From: a candidate division FCPU426 bacterium
Lineage (GTDB): Bacteria > Oederibacteriota > Muellerivitia > Muellerivitales > Muellerivitaceae
DNA length: 52,376 bases
Assembly (NCBI GenBank): GCA_003136635.1
Contig: PLFD01000003.1
Coordinates: 1-52,376, forward strand
Direction of reading: 5' to 3'
Below, in pieces: positions 39,314-49,900 of the stretch. Each line of letters starts with the position of its first letter. The first letter of the stretch is position 1. Position numbers and translations under genes: made by a program. The notes beneath the pieces are model-generated. The model was not told where the DNA came from. It did not search any database and saw nothing but the letters and a program-made list of their open reading frames with translations.

Positions 39314-40663
39314 ATGGAAGTCTTGTCGAACGATCTAACTGAAAAAAAAGTCTTTATGGAAACGTTTGGATGCCAATCCAACGTTTTGGAATCGAACCAT
39401 GTCTCCAGCCTTCTCTTAAAAAACCAGTTTTCCCTGACCAAGCAAATTGAGGATGCGGACGTTATTCTCTTTAATACCTGTTCCATCCGCCAGCACGCTG
39501 AAGATAAAGTTTTCTCCCGGTTGGGCCAATTAGCCGACTGGAAAAAAGAAAAGGAAGGCCGGGTGGTCGGAGTTTTGGGCTGCATGGCCACCAGCTATAA
39601 AGAGCACCTGATGGAAAGAGCGCCCCATTTGGATTTGGTGGTAGGGCCGGACCAATACCTGAAAGTGCCGCAAGTCATCCGGGAAGCCTCCCAAACCGGA
39701 AAGAGTCAGGTGCTGGCCGACTTTGATCCGGTTTATTTTCCCGAAAACGACACAGAACATCTTTCTCAGCCGCATAAAGCTTTTATTGAAATTATGAAAG
39801 GCTGCGACAAGTTCTGTACCTTTTGCGTGGTCCCCTTTACCCGCGGCAGGGAAATATCACGCCCCTCCGAAGATATTGTGCTTGAAACCCAAAAGCTGGC
39901 CCACGCCGGTGTTAAAGAAGTGATGCTGCTGGGTCAAAACGTGAATTCCTATGGATTAGGTCTCAAGTCGAAAGGTAATACGATTACCTTCGCCCAACTG
40001 CTCCGGGAAGTCGCCCGGGTAGACGGTATTGAGCGGGTTCGCTTTATGACTTCCCATCCTTTAGATTTACCCGATGAATTGATTGAAGTCATGGCAACTG
40101 AGTCTGCGGTTTGCGAGTCCATCCATCTACCGGTTCAATGCGGGTCCGACCGTATTTTGAAACGCATGAGCCGCAAATATAGTGTGGAGCATTATCTGGA
40201 ACGGGTTCAAAAATTACGTTCTTCGATAAAAGATCTTTTTATTACAACCGATCTCATTGTGGGTTTTCCTGGCGAAAGCGATGAGGACTTTCAGGGAACC
40301 ATGGATTTACTTGATCAGGTTCGTTATGACGCGGTTTACAGTTTTAAATATTCTCCCCGGGTCGGCACGGTGGCGGCCCGCATGTTGGATCAGGTAGCGG
40401 AAGAAGCCAAGGACGAACGTTTGGCTCGGTTAAACGAAAAGGCCTGGAAACACGCGGCCGAAGCCTGCGCCTCCCGTTTGGGCAAAGTGGAAGAAGTGCT
40501 GGTGGATGGCCCGGCGGATAAGACACCCGGCGGGTTTTACGGCAAAAGCCGTCAAAATCGCACGGTGGTTTTTTTGGGTCAAGGCTACCAGGCGGGGGAT
40601 GTGGTGAAAGTAAAGGTGGACCGGCACAAAGTCGCCAATTTATACGGAATAGTTCAGCCGTAA
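39314..40663 (+). CDS. miaB: tRNA-2-methylthio-N6-dimethylallyladenosine synthase MiaB
   Basis: 449 residues from ATG 39314, with AAGGA five bases upstream. Radical-SAM methylthiotransferase that adds a methylthio group to i6A37 of tRNA. The N-terminal UPF0004 domain has cluster cysteines in TFGCQSN, FNTCSIR and LGCMATS. The radical-SAM site CDKFCTFC has C164, C168 and C171, and a TRAM domain lies at the C-terminus. RGREISRPS supports MiaB rather than MtaB or RimO. The usual GCQMN reads GCQSN here, a mild deviation. Confidence 0.94.
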   Translation: MEVLSNDLTEKKVFMETFGCQSNVLESNHVSSLLLKNQFSLTKQIEDADVILFNTCSIRQHAEDKVFSRLGQLADWKKEKEGRVVGVLGCMATSYKEHLMERAPHLDLVVGPDQYLKVPQVIREASQTGKSQVLADFDPVYFPENDTEHLSQPHKAFIEIMKGCDKFCTFCVVPFTRGREISRPSEDIVLETQKLAHAGVKEVMLLGQNVNSYGLGLKSKGNTITFAQLLREVARVDGIERVRFMTSHPLDLPDELIEVMATESAVCESIHLPVQCGSDRILKRMSRKYSVEHYLERVQKLRSSIKDLFITTDLIVGFPGESDEDFQGTMDLLDQVRYDAVYSFKYSPRVGTVAARMLDQVAEEAKDERLARLNEKAWKHAAEACASRLGKVEEVLVDGPADKTPGGFYGKSRQNRTVVFLGQGYQAGDVVKVKVDRHKVANLYGIVQP

Positions 40664-40685
40664 CTTCTTTTCAAAGCGGGGATTC

Positions 40686-41939
40686 ATGAAGCGTTTTGTG
40701 TATTTGGTGTTGATGTTGATTCTTTTCTCTCCAGCGGTTTGGGCCGATGACTTTGACCCCTCAGCCAAGTCGACCCCCGATGAACTTTCATCTGTCATTA
40801 CTCCCGTCTCGGGTGAAACCAAGGCTCTTTTCGAAAAAGCCAAGACTTTATTCGACCAGAAAAATTATAAAGACTGTAAAGATATTCTCGCTCCGCTGGT
40901 CACCGAACACCCGATGGATGATTTCATCCCCCAGGCCCGGCTGCTTTTGGCCAAAGTTCAGGAAGATTTTGACGTGTCCGTGGCTCAGTTGCGGGAAGTG
41001 GCGGAGCAATATGACGACAAGCCTGAAGGCATGGAAGCCCAAAAAGAGTTGGGAGACCGTTATTATCTGGCGGACAAGTATGAAGACGCGGTAGACGCTT
41101 ATAAGGAATATCTAGATCGCTACGAAAAAAGCCCCATGGCGGTCGAGGTTCAATATTGGCTGGCATGTTCTTATTCGGCGGCGGGCAAAGATAAAGAATC
41201 GATCGAAGAATATAAAAAAGTATTGGATAAAGGCCAGCTAACCGACTGGGCACCTAAGGCGTTGTTGGGCATGGGCAACGCTTATTTTAAAATCGAGAAA
41301 TATTCTGACGCTGAAAACCAGTATTTAAGAATATTAGACAAATACGCTACTTACAACGAATTGAATTTGGTTTATCTAAAACTGGGCGAAACTTATGAGC
41401 TGGAAAAGAAATGGAAACAGGCTTACGCGGCCTATCAAACTCTGGTAACCCGCTTTCCCAAAGCAATGGAAGTGTCCGAAGCCCAGACCCGGATGGCCGA
41501 TCTGTCTAAAACCCGGCCGGAGGTACAGCCCATTGTGACCGTTTTGCCCACGCCAACAATTACCGCGACGGTTGTATTAACGCCTTTGGTTGAGGCGACG
41601 ACTACGGCCACGGTCGTGGCTGTAACTGCGACGCCGGCTGTGGTCGCGGTTCAGACGACTCCTGAAGAAGCCGAACAAGAAGTAGCCGATCAACCCGTCT
41701 TAAAGATGACGCCATTCCATGTACAAGTGGGTGTTTATTCACGAAGAGCCAATGTGTTGAAAACAGAAAGATCGATTCAGAAAGCCGGATATCAATACTA
41801 TGTGGTGAAGATGAAACGGGATGCCTTTACGGTTTACAAAGTCCGGGTGGGTAATTTTGCCAATCGTTCAATAGCCGAAAAGATCGCCCGCATCTTGGCC
41901 AAGAAGACGAAGGAAAAAGCCATTGTGGTGGAAGAATAG
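40686..41939 (+). CDS. Secreted TPR protein with C-terminal SPOR domain
   Basis: 417 residues with signal peptide MKRFVYLVLMLILFSPAVWADD. At least five tetratricopeptide repeats cover about 45-275 (LFEKAKTLFDQKNYKDCKDIL, YYLADKYEDAVDAYKEYLDRY and others). A Thr/Val/Pro-rich hinge (about 285-330) leads to a SPOR domain (about 340-417, PFHVQVGVYSRRANVLKTE). SPOR domains bind denuded glycan strands of peptidoglycan, often at the division site, so the protein is probably a periplasmic CpoB-like or cell-wall-associated factor. Follows miaB by 22 bases and precedes mutS by 25. Confidence 0.87.
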   Translation: MKRFVYLVLMLILFSPAVWADDFDPSAKSTPDELSSVITPVSGETKALFEKAKTLFDQKNYKDCKDILAPLVTEHPMDDFIPQARLLLAKVQEDFDVSVAQLREVAEQYDDKPEGMEAQKELGDRYYLADKYEDAVDAYKEYLDRYEKSPMAVEVQYWLACSYSAAGKDKESIEEYKKVLDKGQLTDWAPKALLGMGNAYFKIEKYSDAENQYLRILDKYATYNELNLVYLKLGETYELEKKWKQAYAAYQTLVTRFPKAMEVSEAQTRMADLSKTRPEVQPIVTVLPTPTITATVVLTPLVEATTTATVVAVTATPAVVAVQTTPEEAEQEVADQPVLKMTPFHVQVGVYSRRANVLKTERSIQKAGYQYYVVKMKRDAFTVYKVRVGNFANRSIAEKIARILAKKTKEKAIVVEE

Positions 41940-41964
41940 TTTTTATTTTGATTAAGAGAGTCTG

Positions 41965-44595
41965 ATGGAAGAATTAACGCCGATGATGCGGCAATATTTA
42001 GATATCAAGAGAATCCATAAAGATGAGATTCTCTTTTTTCGTTTGGGCGATTTTTATGAGATGTTTTTCGATGACGCCAAAACCGCCGCGCGGGTTCTCA
42101 ATTTAACTCTTACCGCCAGAGGCGCCGGCGCTACCCGAGTGCCCATGGCTGGCATTCCTTATCACGCCGCGGAAAACTATATTGGCCGCTTGGTTAAAAA
42201 CGGTTTTTCCATCGCCATTTGCGAGCAAACCGAAGATGTCTCCCAGGCCAAAGGGCTGGTGAAGCGCGAGATTACCCGGGTCATCACGCCTGGAACGATT
42301 TTGTCCGCTTCTATGCTGGATGAGAAGTCGAATAACTATCTGGCGGCTCTAGCTTATTCGAGCCAGTCGCTGGGGCTGGCGGTAGTGGACGTTACCACCG
42401 GCGAGTTTAAAACCTGCGAGCTTCACGGCGCGGACCGTTTTTCGGTGGCCACTAACGAACTTTCCAAATTCAATCCTTCCGAAATACTGATCGCCCAAAC
42501 CCAGCCGGACGTTGAGGAATGGGCCACCCTGATCAAGTCGCTCAACGGGGTTAAGAAATCCCACATAGAAGACTGGAAGTTTTCCGCCGACGAGGGAAAA
42601 GAAACTTTATTGGAGCATTTTCAGGTGAAGTCCCTCGACGGGTTCGGCCTGTCCGACCAGAAACAGGCGATCCGGGCGGCGGGGTCAATCCTCCAATACT
42701 TAAAAGAAACAACCCATAGCGTTTTGTCCCATCTGGTCACTCTTTCCACTTTTCAGGTGGGCGAGGGCATGGTGCTGGACGCGGCCACCCAGCGTAATTT
42801 GGAAATCATCAAATCCATGCAGGATAGCGGCAAAGCGGGGACTTTGCTGTCGGTGCTGGATGAGACGGTTACTTCCATGGGCGGTCGTCTTTTGCGCCAG
42901 TGGCTGATTACGCCGCTCACTTCTGTGTCCCAAATCAAAAGCCGTCAGGACGCGGTGGAAGAACTTTTGGCCCGTAAGGATGATCGTGAAAACTTAAGAG
43001 ACTTTTTTAGGGAAGTGTCCGACCTGGAGCGGCTTTCGGGCCGGATTGGTTGCAATACGGCCAACGCACGGGATATGGTGGCTCTGCGGAATACCCTGGC
43101 GCTTTTACCCCGAATTCATCAGGTACTTTCAGGTTTTAAGGCCCTTTGGCTCAAAGAAAAGGTTGAGGGTTGGGATAATTTAAAAGAGGTTTATCAGCTT
43201 TTAGAAAAAGCTATAGCCGATGAACCGCCTTTAGCTTTAAAAGAAGGCGGTCTCATCAAAGCGGGGTTCAACGCTGATCTGGATGAACTGAAAAGCGCCT
43301 CGGTGGAGGGCAAAAACTGGATTGCCCGGCTGGAAGAAAAAGAAAAGGCCCGGACCGGCATTAACTCTCTCAAAGTCCGTTACACTTCGGTTTTTGGATA
43401 CTACATTGAAATTTCCAAAGCCAATTTGGACAAAATTCCAAAGGATTATCACCGAAAACAAACTTTGGTGAACGCCGAGAGGTTTATTACCCAGGAACTC
43501 AAGGACATGGAAGGCAAGATACTGGGCGCGCAGGATAAGGCGGACCGGACTGAATACGAACTTTTCGATGGTATCCGTTCACAGGTGGGCAAAGAACTTT
43601 CCCGCCTTCAACGGGTAGCCCGCATTATCGCCGAGCTGGATGTGTTTGGCGGTATGGCCACCGTGGCGGATTATGGCCGCCATGTACGCCCCGAAGTAGA
43701 TGACTCTTCCGAGTTGGCCATTGTGGATGGTCGTCATCCGGTTTTAGATCGCATCTTATCCTCCGACCAGTTTGTTCCCAATGATTCCCATTTAGGCGTC
43801 GAAGGCGTGGATGTCATCGTTCTGACAGGGCCTAATATGGCGGGTAAAAGTACCTATATCCGCCAGGTGGCTTTATTGGCTCTGATGGCCCAGGTGGGCT
43901 TCTTTGTCCCGGCCAAGCAGATGAAGATCGGGATTGTGGACCGGATTTTTTCACGGGTAGGGGCATCGGACGCTTTGACCCAGGGCCAAAGTACCTTCAT
44001 GGTGGAAATGGTGGAGACCGCGAATATTCTGAACCACGCCACCCACCGGAGTCTTTTGATTTTGGACGAAGTCGGACGGGGAACCTCTACCTATGACGGA
44101 GTTTCCATCGCCTGGGCGGTGGTGGAACACATCGCCCAAAAGCTCAAAGCCCGCACCTTGTTCGCTACTCATTATCACGAGCTGACCCGTCTTTCAGCGT
44201 CTTTCTCGAATGTGAAAAATTTCAACATCGCGGTCAGGGAATGGAATGAGCAGATTTTGTTTCTGCGCAAGATTGTAGAAGGCGGCACGGACAAGAGTTT
44301 TGGTATTCAGGTAGCCCGTTTAGCCGGAGTGCCCAAGTCGGTCGTGGAGAGGGCGAAAAAGATTCTGGCTAGTTTGGAAACAGGCCAAGCCTTTCCAGTC
44401 AAAAAAGATAAGGGTGCTGAGCTCGAACCTCAGCCCGAAGTGCCGTCTACCCAGGGTTTGAATCAGCTTTCTTTCTTTGGCAAGGGCGGCACCCACCCGG
44501 TTTTGGAAGAATTGAAAAACCTAGACCTCGACGATCTGACCCCGAGGGAAGCGTTGAACCTTCTCGCCGAATGGAAAAAAAAGACGCAGGAATAG
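41965..44595 (+). CDS. mutS: DNA mismatch repair protein MutS
   Basis: 876 residues, the standard length. The mismatch-binding domain carries FFRLGDFYEMFFDDA (the Phe-x-Glu mismatch wedge), and the clamp and lever regions follow. The ATPase has Walker A GPNMAGKSTYIRQVALLALMAQVG split by position (near 620), signature region SQSTFMVEM-type TQGQSTFMVEM, Walker B LLILDEVGRGTSTYDG and ATHYHEL. The C-terminal LTPREALNLLAEWK is also typical. Its stop abuts the stop of the convergent minus-strand gene with no base between. Confidence 0.97.
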   Translation: MEELTPMMRQYLDIKRIHKDEILFFRLGDFYEMFFDDAKTAARVLNLTLTARGAGATRVPMAGIPYHAAENYIGRLVKNGFSIAICEQTEDVSQAKGLVKREITRVITPGTILSASMLDEKSNNYLAALAYSSQSLGLAVVDVTTGEFKTCELHGADRFSVATNELSKFNPSEILIAQTQPDVEEWATLIKSLNGVKKSHIEDWKFSADEGKETLLEHFQVKSLDGFGLSDQKQAIRAAGSILQYLKETTHSVLSHLVTLSTFQVGEGMVLDAATQRNLEIIKSMQDSGKAGTLLSVLDETVTSMGGRLLRQWLITPLTSVSQIKSRQDAVEELLARKDDRENLRDFFREVSDLERLSGRIGCNTANARDMVALRNTLALLPRIHQVLSGFKALWLKEKVEGWDNLKEVYQLLEKAIADEPPLALKEGGLIKAGFNADLDELKSASVEGKNWIARLEEKEKARTGINSLKVRYTSVFGYYIEISKANLDKIPKDYHRKQTLVNAERFITQELKDMEGKILGAQDKADRTEYELFDGIRSQVGKELSRLQRVARIIAELDVFGGMATVADYGRHVRPEVDDSSELAIVDGRHPVLDRILSSDQFVPNDSHLGVEGVDVIVLTGPNMAGKSTYIRQVALLALMAQVGFFVPAKQMKIGIVDRIFSRVGASDALTQGQSTFMVEMVETANILNHATHRSLLILDEVGRGTSTYDGVSIAWAVVEHIAQKLKARTLFATHYHELTRLSASFSNVKNFNIAVREWNEQILFLRKIVEGGTDKSFGIQVARLAGVPKSVVERAKKILASLETGQAFPVKKDKGAELEPQPEVPSTQGLNQLSFFGKGGTHPVLEELKNLDLDDLTPREALNLLAEWKKKTQE

Positions 44596-46683
44596 CTAAT
44601 TAGAATCTGGGGGATTTTTCTCCATTTTTCCTTGAAGCTGTAACGCATATTCCACATCGGGATTATGGGGATCGCCGCGAAGGGCTTTTTCAAATGCTTT
44701 CCGGGACTCGGCGAAATTTTTCCTCCGCAGCAACAGACATCCTAAATCGTAATATAAATGAGGCGCGGGATAGCCGTCGGTGACCGCGTGTTTTAGCGCG
44801 GCCAGTTGGACTTCGTAATGGGTTTCATAACCGCGCTCATAATAAAACTCTGCCAACCTCTCCCAATAGCAGGTCTCGAGAAATTGATCCCCTTTGATGA
44901 AGTCCGGCGGGTTGAGCCAATAGTTCAGGGCTTCTTGATAAGACTGGGTGTTGGAGACATTGAGATATTCCCAATCGCCTTTTTGAAGCCAAAGGTTCAT
45001 GGTTATCCACTTTTCAAAGCGGGGCCCTTCCTCCGGATTAATGGGAATAATACCGATAGCTAACAGATCATCTCCGCGGTTTATTATTGGCGGTTTTAAC
45101 CAGTACACCGCTGGAAAATCTTTTTGGAAAAACGGAATTTCATCCGGATGGACCAGCAGAGACGCCCAATGGCTGTTGTGAAAAATAAATCGTGGGTTTT
45201 CCACGGCGTTAAAAGGGTAAATTACGGCTTCCAAACTTTCTTCAATCGGCCGACAGACCTTGAATTGGGTGAAACAAAGGCCCGGTCCCTGATTTTGGGC
45301 TATGTTTTTTAGGGTTTCAAACACCATGCGAATGGGAGCGGTTGAACTGGTAAATCCGGTTAAGGTTCCGGCTAATCGAGGGATATCCCAAGCCAAAGAA
45401 ATCAAAAGGATCAGACTAAGAGCGGCCGGCCTCGTTCGAGCAGGGAGGAAAGTTAATAATCGGCAAGCCCCCAGCGCGCACAACCCCAGGACGGGAAGAA
45501 TGACTTGAATGACCCGATAGCTTTGAAGGCTTTGGGAGAGAATTCCGGGAAGAAGGAAAAGCAGAAGCAACGGAATGATCCATCGCTTCAAAGCGGAAAG
45601 TTTTTTTTGGTTAAATACTTTCCAAAGTCCTATCCAGAAAAACGCGGCCATCAGCGGATTTAAAAATCCACCCTGGATAGGAGCGTAAATGCCTTCGGAC
45701 CAATAGCCCCAAAAAATAAAATTTACGTAATCCAACGATGAAAATAAAACTTGTTTGGCCGGTATCCAGCCATGAAAAGCCGAATAACCTACTAAATGGG
45801 TTCCGTAGCCGCCGCTTTGAAAGGAAGCGACCAGGAAATAAAATCCAGTTGTGAAAAGGCCAAATCCCAAAAGAAGAAGCGAGCGGATATTCCATCCGCT
45901 TTGTTTGATTCCAATAATTGAAATGATTAAGGCGGCCAAGGTGACGACAGGCCAGGAAGTATAGGTCCAATAACCCAGGCCCAGCCATGCTCCCAGTATC
46001 CCAATCCAGAACCAATTCGATTCTTTCTTAAATGTTTCCGCCAGAAGAAAGAAAACTCCGATTTCCCAAACCGGCAGGCAGATCGCTTGTATGGAAAGGC
46101 TTTGTAAGTAGAGGGGCCAATAGGCCAAAGCCAGAAAGGCGGTCGAAAGGTAAGCCCATTTTTCCGGTAGAAAACGCCGCGCCGCCCCCCAACCAGCCAG
46201 TAAGGTGAGACAGGAAACCAGAAAAACGGGTAATTCCAGCGCGAGAAATGAATTTTGAAAAATTTTTAAAAGGATGGCGGTCGCCCAAATCAACAGAGGT
46301 GGTATTTGGCCGTCCGTATAAAAAAATTTCCAATCCCAATGCCGGTTTAATTCCAGGGCGAACTGAAGGATGGAAGTTTCGTCAAATAACGGCCAATGCG
46401 GAAAAGCCCAAAATCTCAACGAACGAAGAAAAATCCCAATAGCAATTAAAAGAACCCAAGCCCAAGACGGGTAGGGTGCTTCCTTTTTTGACTGCCTGGA
46501 ATTATGAAATTCGGCCTGTTTTTTATCCGTCTGTTTTATCCATAAAAACGACGTCAAAATTCCAGAAATCCATAACGATTGTCGATCGATCAGCGAAAAA
46601 GAAGAAATTGAAGCCAGAATGTGCGTAATCAACAAAAGAAGGAAAAAACCAGGTAGGGAATAGTGTCGAAACCAAAAATTCAC
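44596..46683 (-). CDS. Polytopic membrane glycosyltransferase-like protein (GT39/PMT type) with C-terminal TPR
   Basis: 695 residues from GTG at 46683 on the minus strand. About a dozen membrane segments fill residues 1-435. The first large loop has FPHWPLFDETSILQFALELNRHWDWKFFYTDGQIPPLL, which resembles the GT-C (ArnT/PMT) acidic-residue motif in the first periplasmic loop. A soluble region (about 440-600) and one or two TPR units (YYDLGCLLLRRKNFAESRKAFEKALRGDPHNP) follow. GT-C enzymes use lipid-linked sugars to glycosylate proteins or lipids. If real, O-glycosylation of the Thr-rich linkers upstream would be a tempting but unproven role. It stands alone, with its promoter in the divergent region after 46683. 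Confidence 0.7.
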   Translation of the reverse strand: MNFWFRHYSLPGFFLLLLITHILASISSFSLIDRQSLWISGILTSFLWIKQTDKKQAEFHNSRQSKKEAPYPSWAWVLLIAIGIFLRSLRFWAFPHWPLFDETSILQFALELNRHWDWKFFYTDGQIPPLLIWATAILLKIFQNSFLALELPVFLVSCLTLLAGWGAARRFLPEKWAYLSTAFLALAYWPLYLQSLSIQAICLPVWEIGVFFLLAETFKKESNWFWIGILGAWLGLGYWTYTSWPVVTLAALIISIIGIKQSGWNIRSLLLLGFGLFTTGFYFLVASFQSGGYGTHLVGYSAFHGWIPAKQVLFSSLDYVNFIFWGYWSEGIYAPIQGGFLNPLMAAFFWIGLWKVFNQKKLSALKRWIIPLLLLFLLPGILSQSLQSYRVIQVILPVLGLCALGACRLLTFLPARTRPAALSLILLISLAWDIPRLAGTLTGFTSSTAPIRMVFETLKNIAQNQGPGLCFTQFKVCRPIEESLEAVIYPFNAVENPRFIFHNSHWASLLVHPDEIPFFQKDFPAVYWLKPPIINRGDDLLAIGIIPINPEEGPRFEKWITMNLWLQKGDWEYLNVSNTQSYQEALNYWLNPPDFIKGDQFLETCYWERLAEFYYERGYETHYEVQLAALKHAVTDGYPAPHLYYDLGCLLLRRKNFAESRKAFEKALRGDPHNPDVEYALQLQGKMEKNPPDSN

Positions 46684-46804
46684 GAGTAAGGGCCTTTGCC
46701 AGCTTGAATTGGAAACGGCGGGAAGAAATGTAACTTTTCTTAGTATATAAGGCCGTTCCTTCTTTCTTAAACCCTTTAATTTCCGCCTAAAACTTCCATT
46801 TATC

Positions 46805-46829
46805 AGGTTGATAATGTTCTTATCAACCT
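46805..46829 (+). promoter_or_regulatory. Perfect 10-bp dyad in the divergent intergenic region
   Basis: AGGTTGATAA, loop TGTTC, TTATCAACCT. It lies between the membrane-protein gene (minus) and the giant gene (plus). TACAAT at 46844-46849, 18 bases after TTATCA, could be a weak plus-strand promoter whose -35 lies inside the right arm, so the dyad may be an operator. No T tract follows on either strand. Confidence 0.45.
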
Positions 46830-46911
46830 ATTCCCAATTGGTCTACAATAATCAGCCCATAAACCCAAAGTCTCTGGGATGACGGGGATTTCACCATAGA
46901 TCAGGTTCGCT

Positions 46912-49900
46912 TTGAAAAAAGACAGTCACTTCCAAAAGAAAATCTTTCCTTACGAGTTTGAAATTGATATCGAAACTCGGGCTGGCTATGTCGTAGCCCG
47001 CTGCGCCGCTTTGCCCGGCTGTCAGGCCCAGGGCCGCAGCCCCAAAGAAGCCGTCGATAATCTTAAGAACGCTATCGACCTTTATTTTTCAACCGCTTCT
47101 CCCGCTTATTTTGAATCCCTTGAAACCTTTACAGGCATTCCCATTTTTTATTCTCTGGCCGAGTTTAAAGGCCGTCTTTTTGCCGCCGCCGGGAAGGACA
47201 AGGTTTATGTTTCGGGCAACGGCACGGCCGGTTCCTGGAAATCCTATCCGGTCACCAAAAGCGACACCAAGTTTTTTACCCAGGACACAGACAATTCGGA
47301 AGAAGGGGACTATTCCACCCAGATTTACTGCCTCACCGCTTACGGCACACCCGGCAAAGAAAAAATGTTGTTTGCCGGAACCAATTTAAACGGCTCGATT
47401 TACTACACCGCCGACGGTGAAAACTGGAAAGAGTCTTTCGCGACGGGCGAGGACCGGATTCACGCTCTCTGCGAATTTAAGAACCGCCTTTACGCCGGCA
47501 CCAGTTCCCAGGGAAAAATTTACGCTTATGACGGATTGTACTGGAACGCCGTCGCCAATCTGAGCGAGGCGGCGGTCACCGCTTTCGGCGTTTATAAAAA
47601 CAAGCTTTATGTGGGAACCTATCCCAGCGGTCTTATTTTCTGTACCGATGACGGATTGAACTGGGAAGAAATTGCCTCCACAGGCCAAAGCTTTATCCAA
47701 TGTTTTTCCGAATTCAACGGTTATCTTTACGCGGGCACCTCGGGCGCCAAGGGCGTCAAAATCTTCCGCACCATGAACGGCAAGGATTGGGTGACGGTGT
47801 ATGACAGCGGCAGGGAAATGAACTGCTACTGTATGGAAGTTTTCGAAAATACCCTTTTCGCCGGAACGGGGAATTCGGGCCGGATGCTCAAGAGTCAGGA
47901 CGGTCTGGAATGGACAACCGCTTACGCCGGCGACATGGAAGGCATCCGCGCCTTCGCGGTTTTTAACGATTACCTTTACGCGGGCTCGGAAAATCAGGCT
48001 TCGCTTCTTCGCTCCACTTTCGACATGGCGAGAAACCCCGTCATTTCCGATTTGAAAATAGAACGGGTCACCTCCCAAAGTGTTTTGCTGACCTGGGCTA
48101 CCGATATCCCGGCGACATCCGAAGTGCAGTACGGCGAAAAAATCGAGGATGAAATTGAGTTCAACCAGATGTTCCGCGATAAAAGCCAGGGGTTAAAACA
48201 CAAAGTCTATTTAACCGGTCTCAAGGCGGATACGGCTTATGAACTCAAGGTCATTAGCGCGAACCGGTCCTCGTCCTTAGCGGTCGCCGAAACCCTTTCT
48301 CTCAAAACGCCCTCGGTGGTTCCGCCAACCCTTTCCTCGCGCACCCACCCGAACCCGGACAAATGGGAAAAGTCGAACGAGGTGGAAATCACCCTGCATC
48401 CCGCGGCCCATTTGAAGGGTTATTACTATACTTTGGATAAAGCGCTGGGCACCGTTCCTGTCCCGCCGGATGCCGCCTACACTGACGCCGGCCAGATCAC
48501 CTTTCCCGGTTTGGTTCAGGGCCGGTGGGTTATTCATGTTTCGGGTGTGGATGAGGCGGGGAATATCGGCGTCGAGGCCTCCCATTATCGCGTCAACATC
48601 GACACGGAAGCGCTTCCGCCGGCCCATATTTTCAGCTCAACTCATCCGGATTCGGACAAATGGGTTCCCAATCCCACGCCGGTCGTCAGCTGGGAAGCCC
48701 CCAAAGATTTTTCAGGCGTGGTGGGTTATTACGTCAAAGCGGACCGGATTCCGGACACCGTTCCCGGCCCCAGCAAGGGCGACTTCATTAAGGAAAACCG
48801 AATTACGCTGGGCCCCCTGGAAGATGATCTCTGGTACATCCATGTTTCTACTTTGGATGAGGTGGGCAACGTGGGGATTCAGGCCGCCCATTATCCCATC
48901 CGCATCGACACCAAAGCCCAGGCCCCGGCGGTTTCGTCCGCCACCCATCCGGAAAGCGACCAGTGGTATTCCAATCCTCAATTGGAAGTGACTCTCATTC
49001 CCGCCCAGGATTTGTCGGGCGTGGACGGCTATTACTATCTGCTCAATCAGGATCCCCATAGCCTGCCCTCGCCCGAAGAGGCTCGCTGGACCCAGAAAAC
49101 CAAAATTAACTTTGAGCATCTGGATGACGGCGTTTGGTATTTTCATGTCCGCACCAAAGACCGCGCGGAAAATTTATCTCCCCAGGCCACGCACTTTAAG
49201 GTCTGTGTCGATACGACAGCTGAGGCGGCGGTAGTGACATCCCACACCCATCCGGACCAGAATCACTGGTACCGGAACCGGTTTGTGGTTTTAAACTGGG
49301 AAGCGCCGGAAGAATACTCGGGCGTCGAGGGTTTTTATTACAGCATCGACCGCAAGCCCGACACCGTTCCCACTGAAAAAATATCTCTTTTTACCAACCA
49401 GCAAACCCTTTCGTTCGAACTGACCGAAGACGGCCTCTGGTATTTCCACCTGACCACCAAAGATAAAGTGGGCAATTTATCATCCCGCGCGGCCCACTAT
49501 GCTTTGAAAGTGGACACGAGAGTTTCCAAAACCTCCATTACTTCCTCCACCCATCCGGATGAAAACGAATGGTATTCCAAAACCAAAGCTGTTTTTCAAT
49601 TCACCACGCCTGAGGATTTATCCGGTGTGGCGGGTTATTACTACACCTTTTCCGACGATCCCCGGGTTCAACCCGCCCCTCAGGGCTGCAGCTACACCCA
49701 GAAAAACGAGCTCACTTTGGAAATTCCCCGGGAAGGCGTTCATTATTTATCCGTCCTCTGCGCGGACAACGCGGGAAATCTGAGCGAAGAACCAACGGTT
49801 TATCTGGTTCGTCTGGATACCCACGTGGAAGCGCCGGTTCTCACCTCTTCCACCCATCCGGACCAGACGGTCTGGTACACGGGCCGCCGGGTGGAACTAT

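Noticed and set aside
46912..47110. A free-standing HicAB toxin-antitoxin pair
   Set aside because: There is no stop after the HicB-like segment, and no HicA-sized gene is seen on either side.
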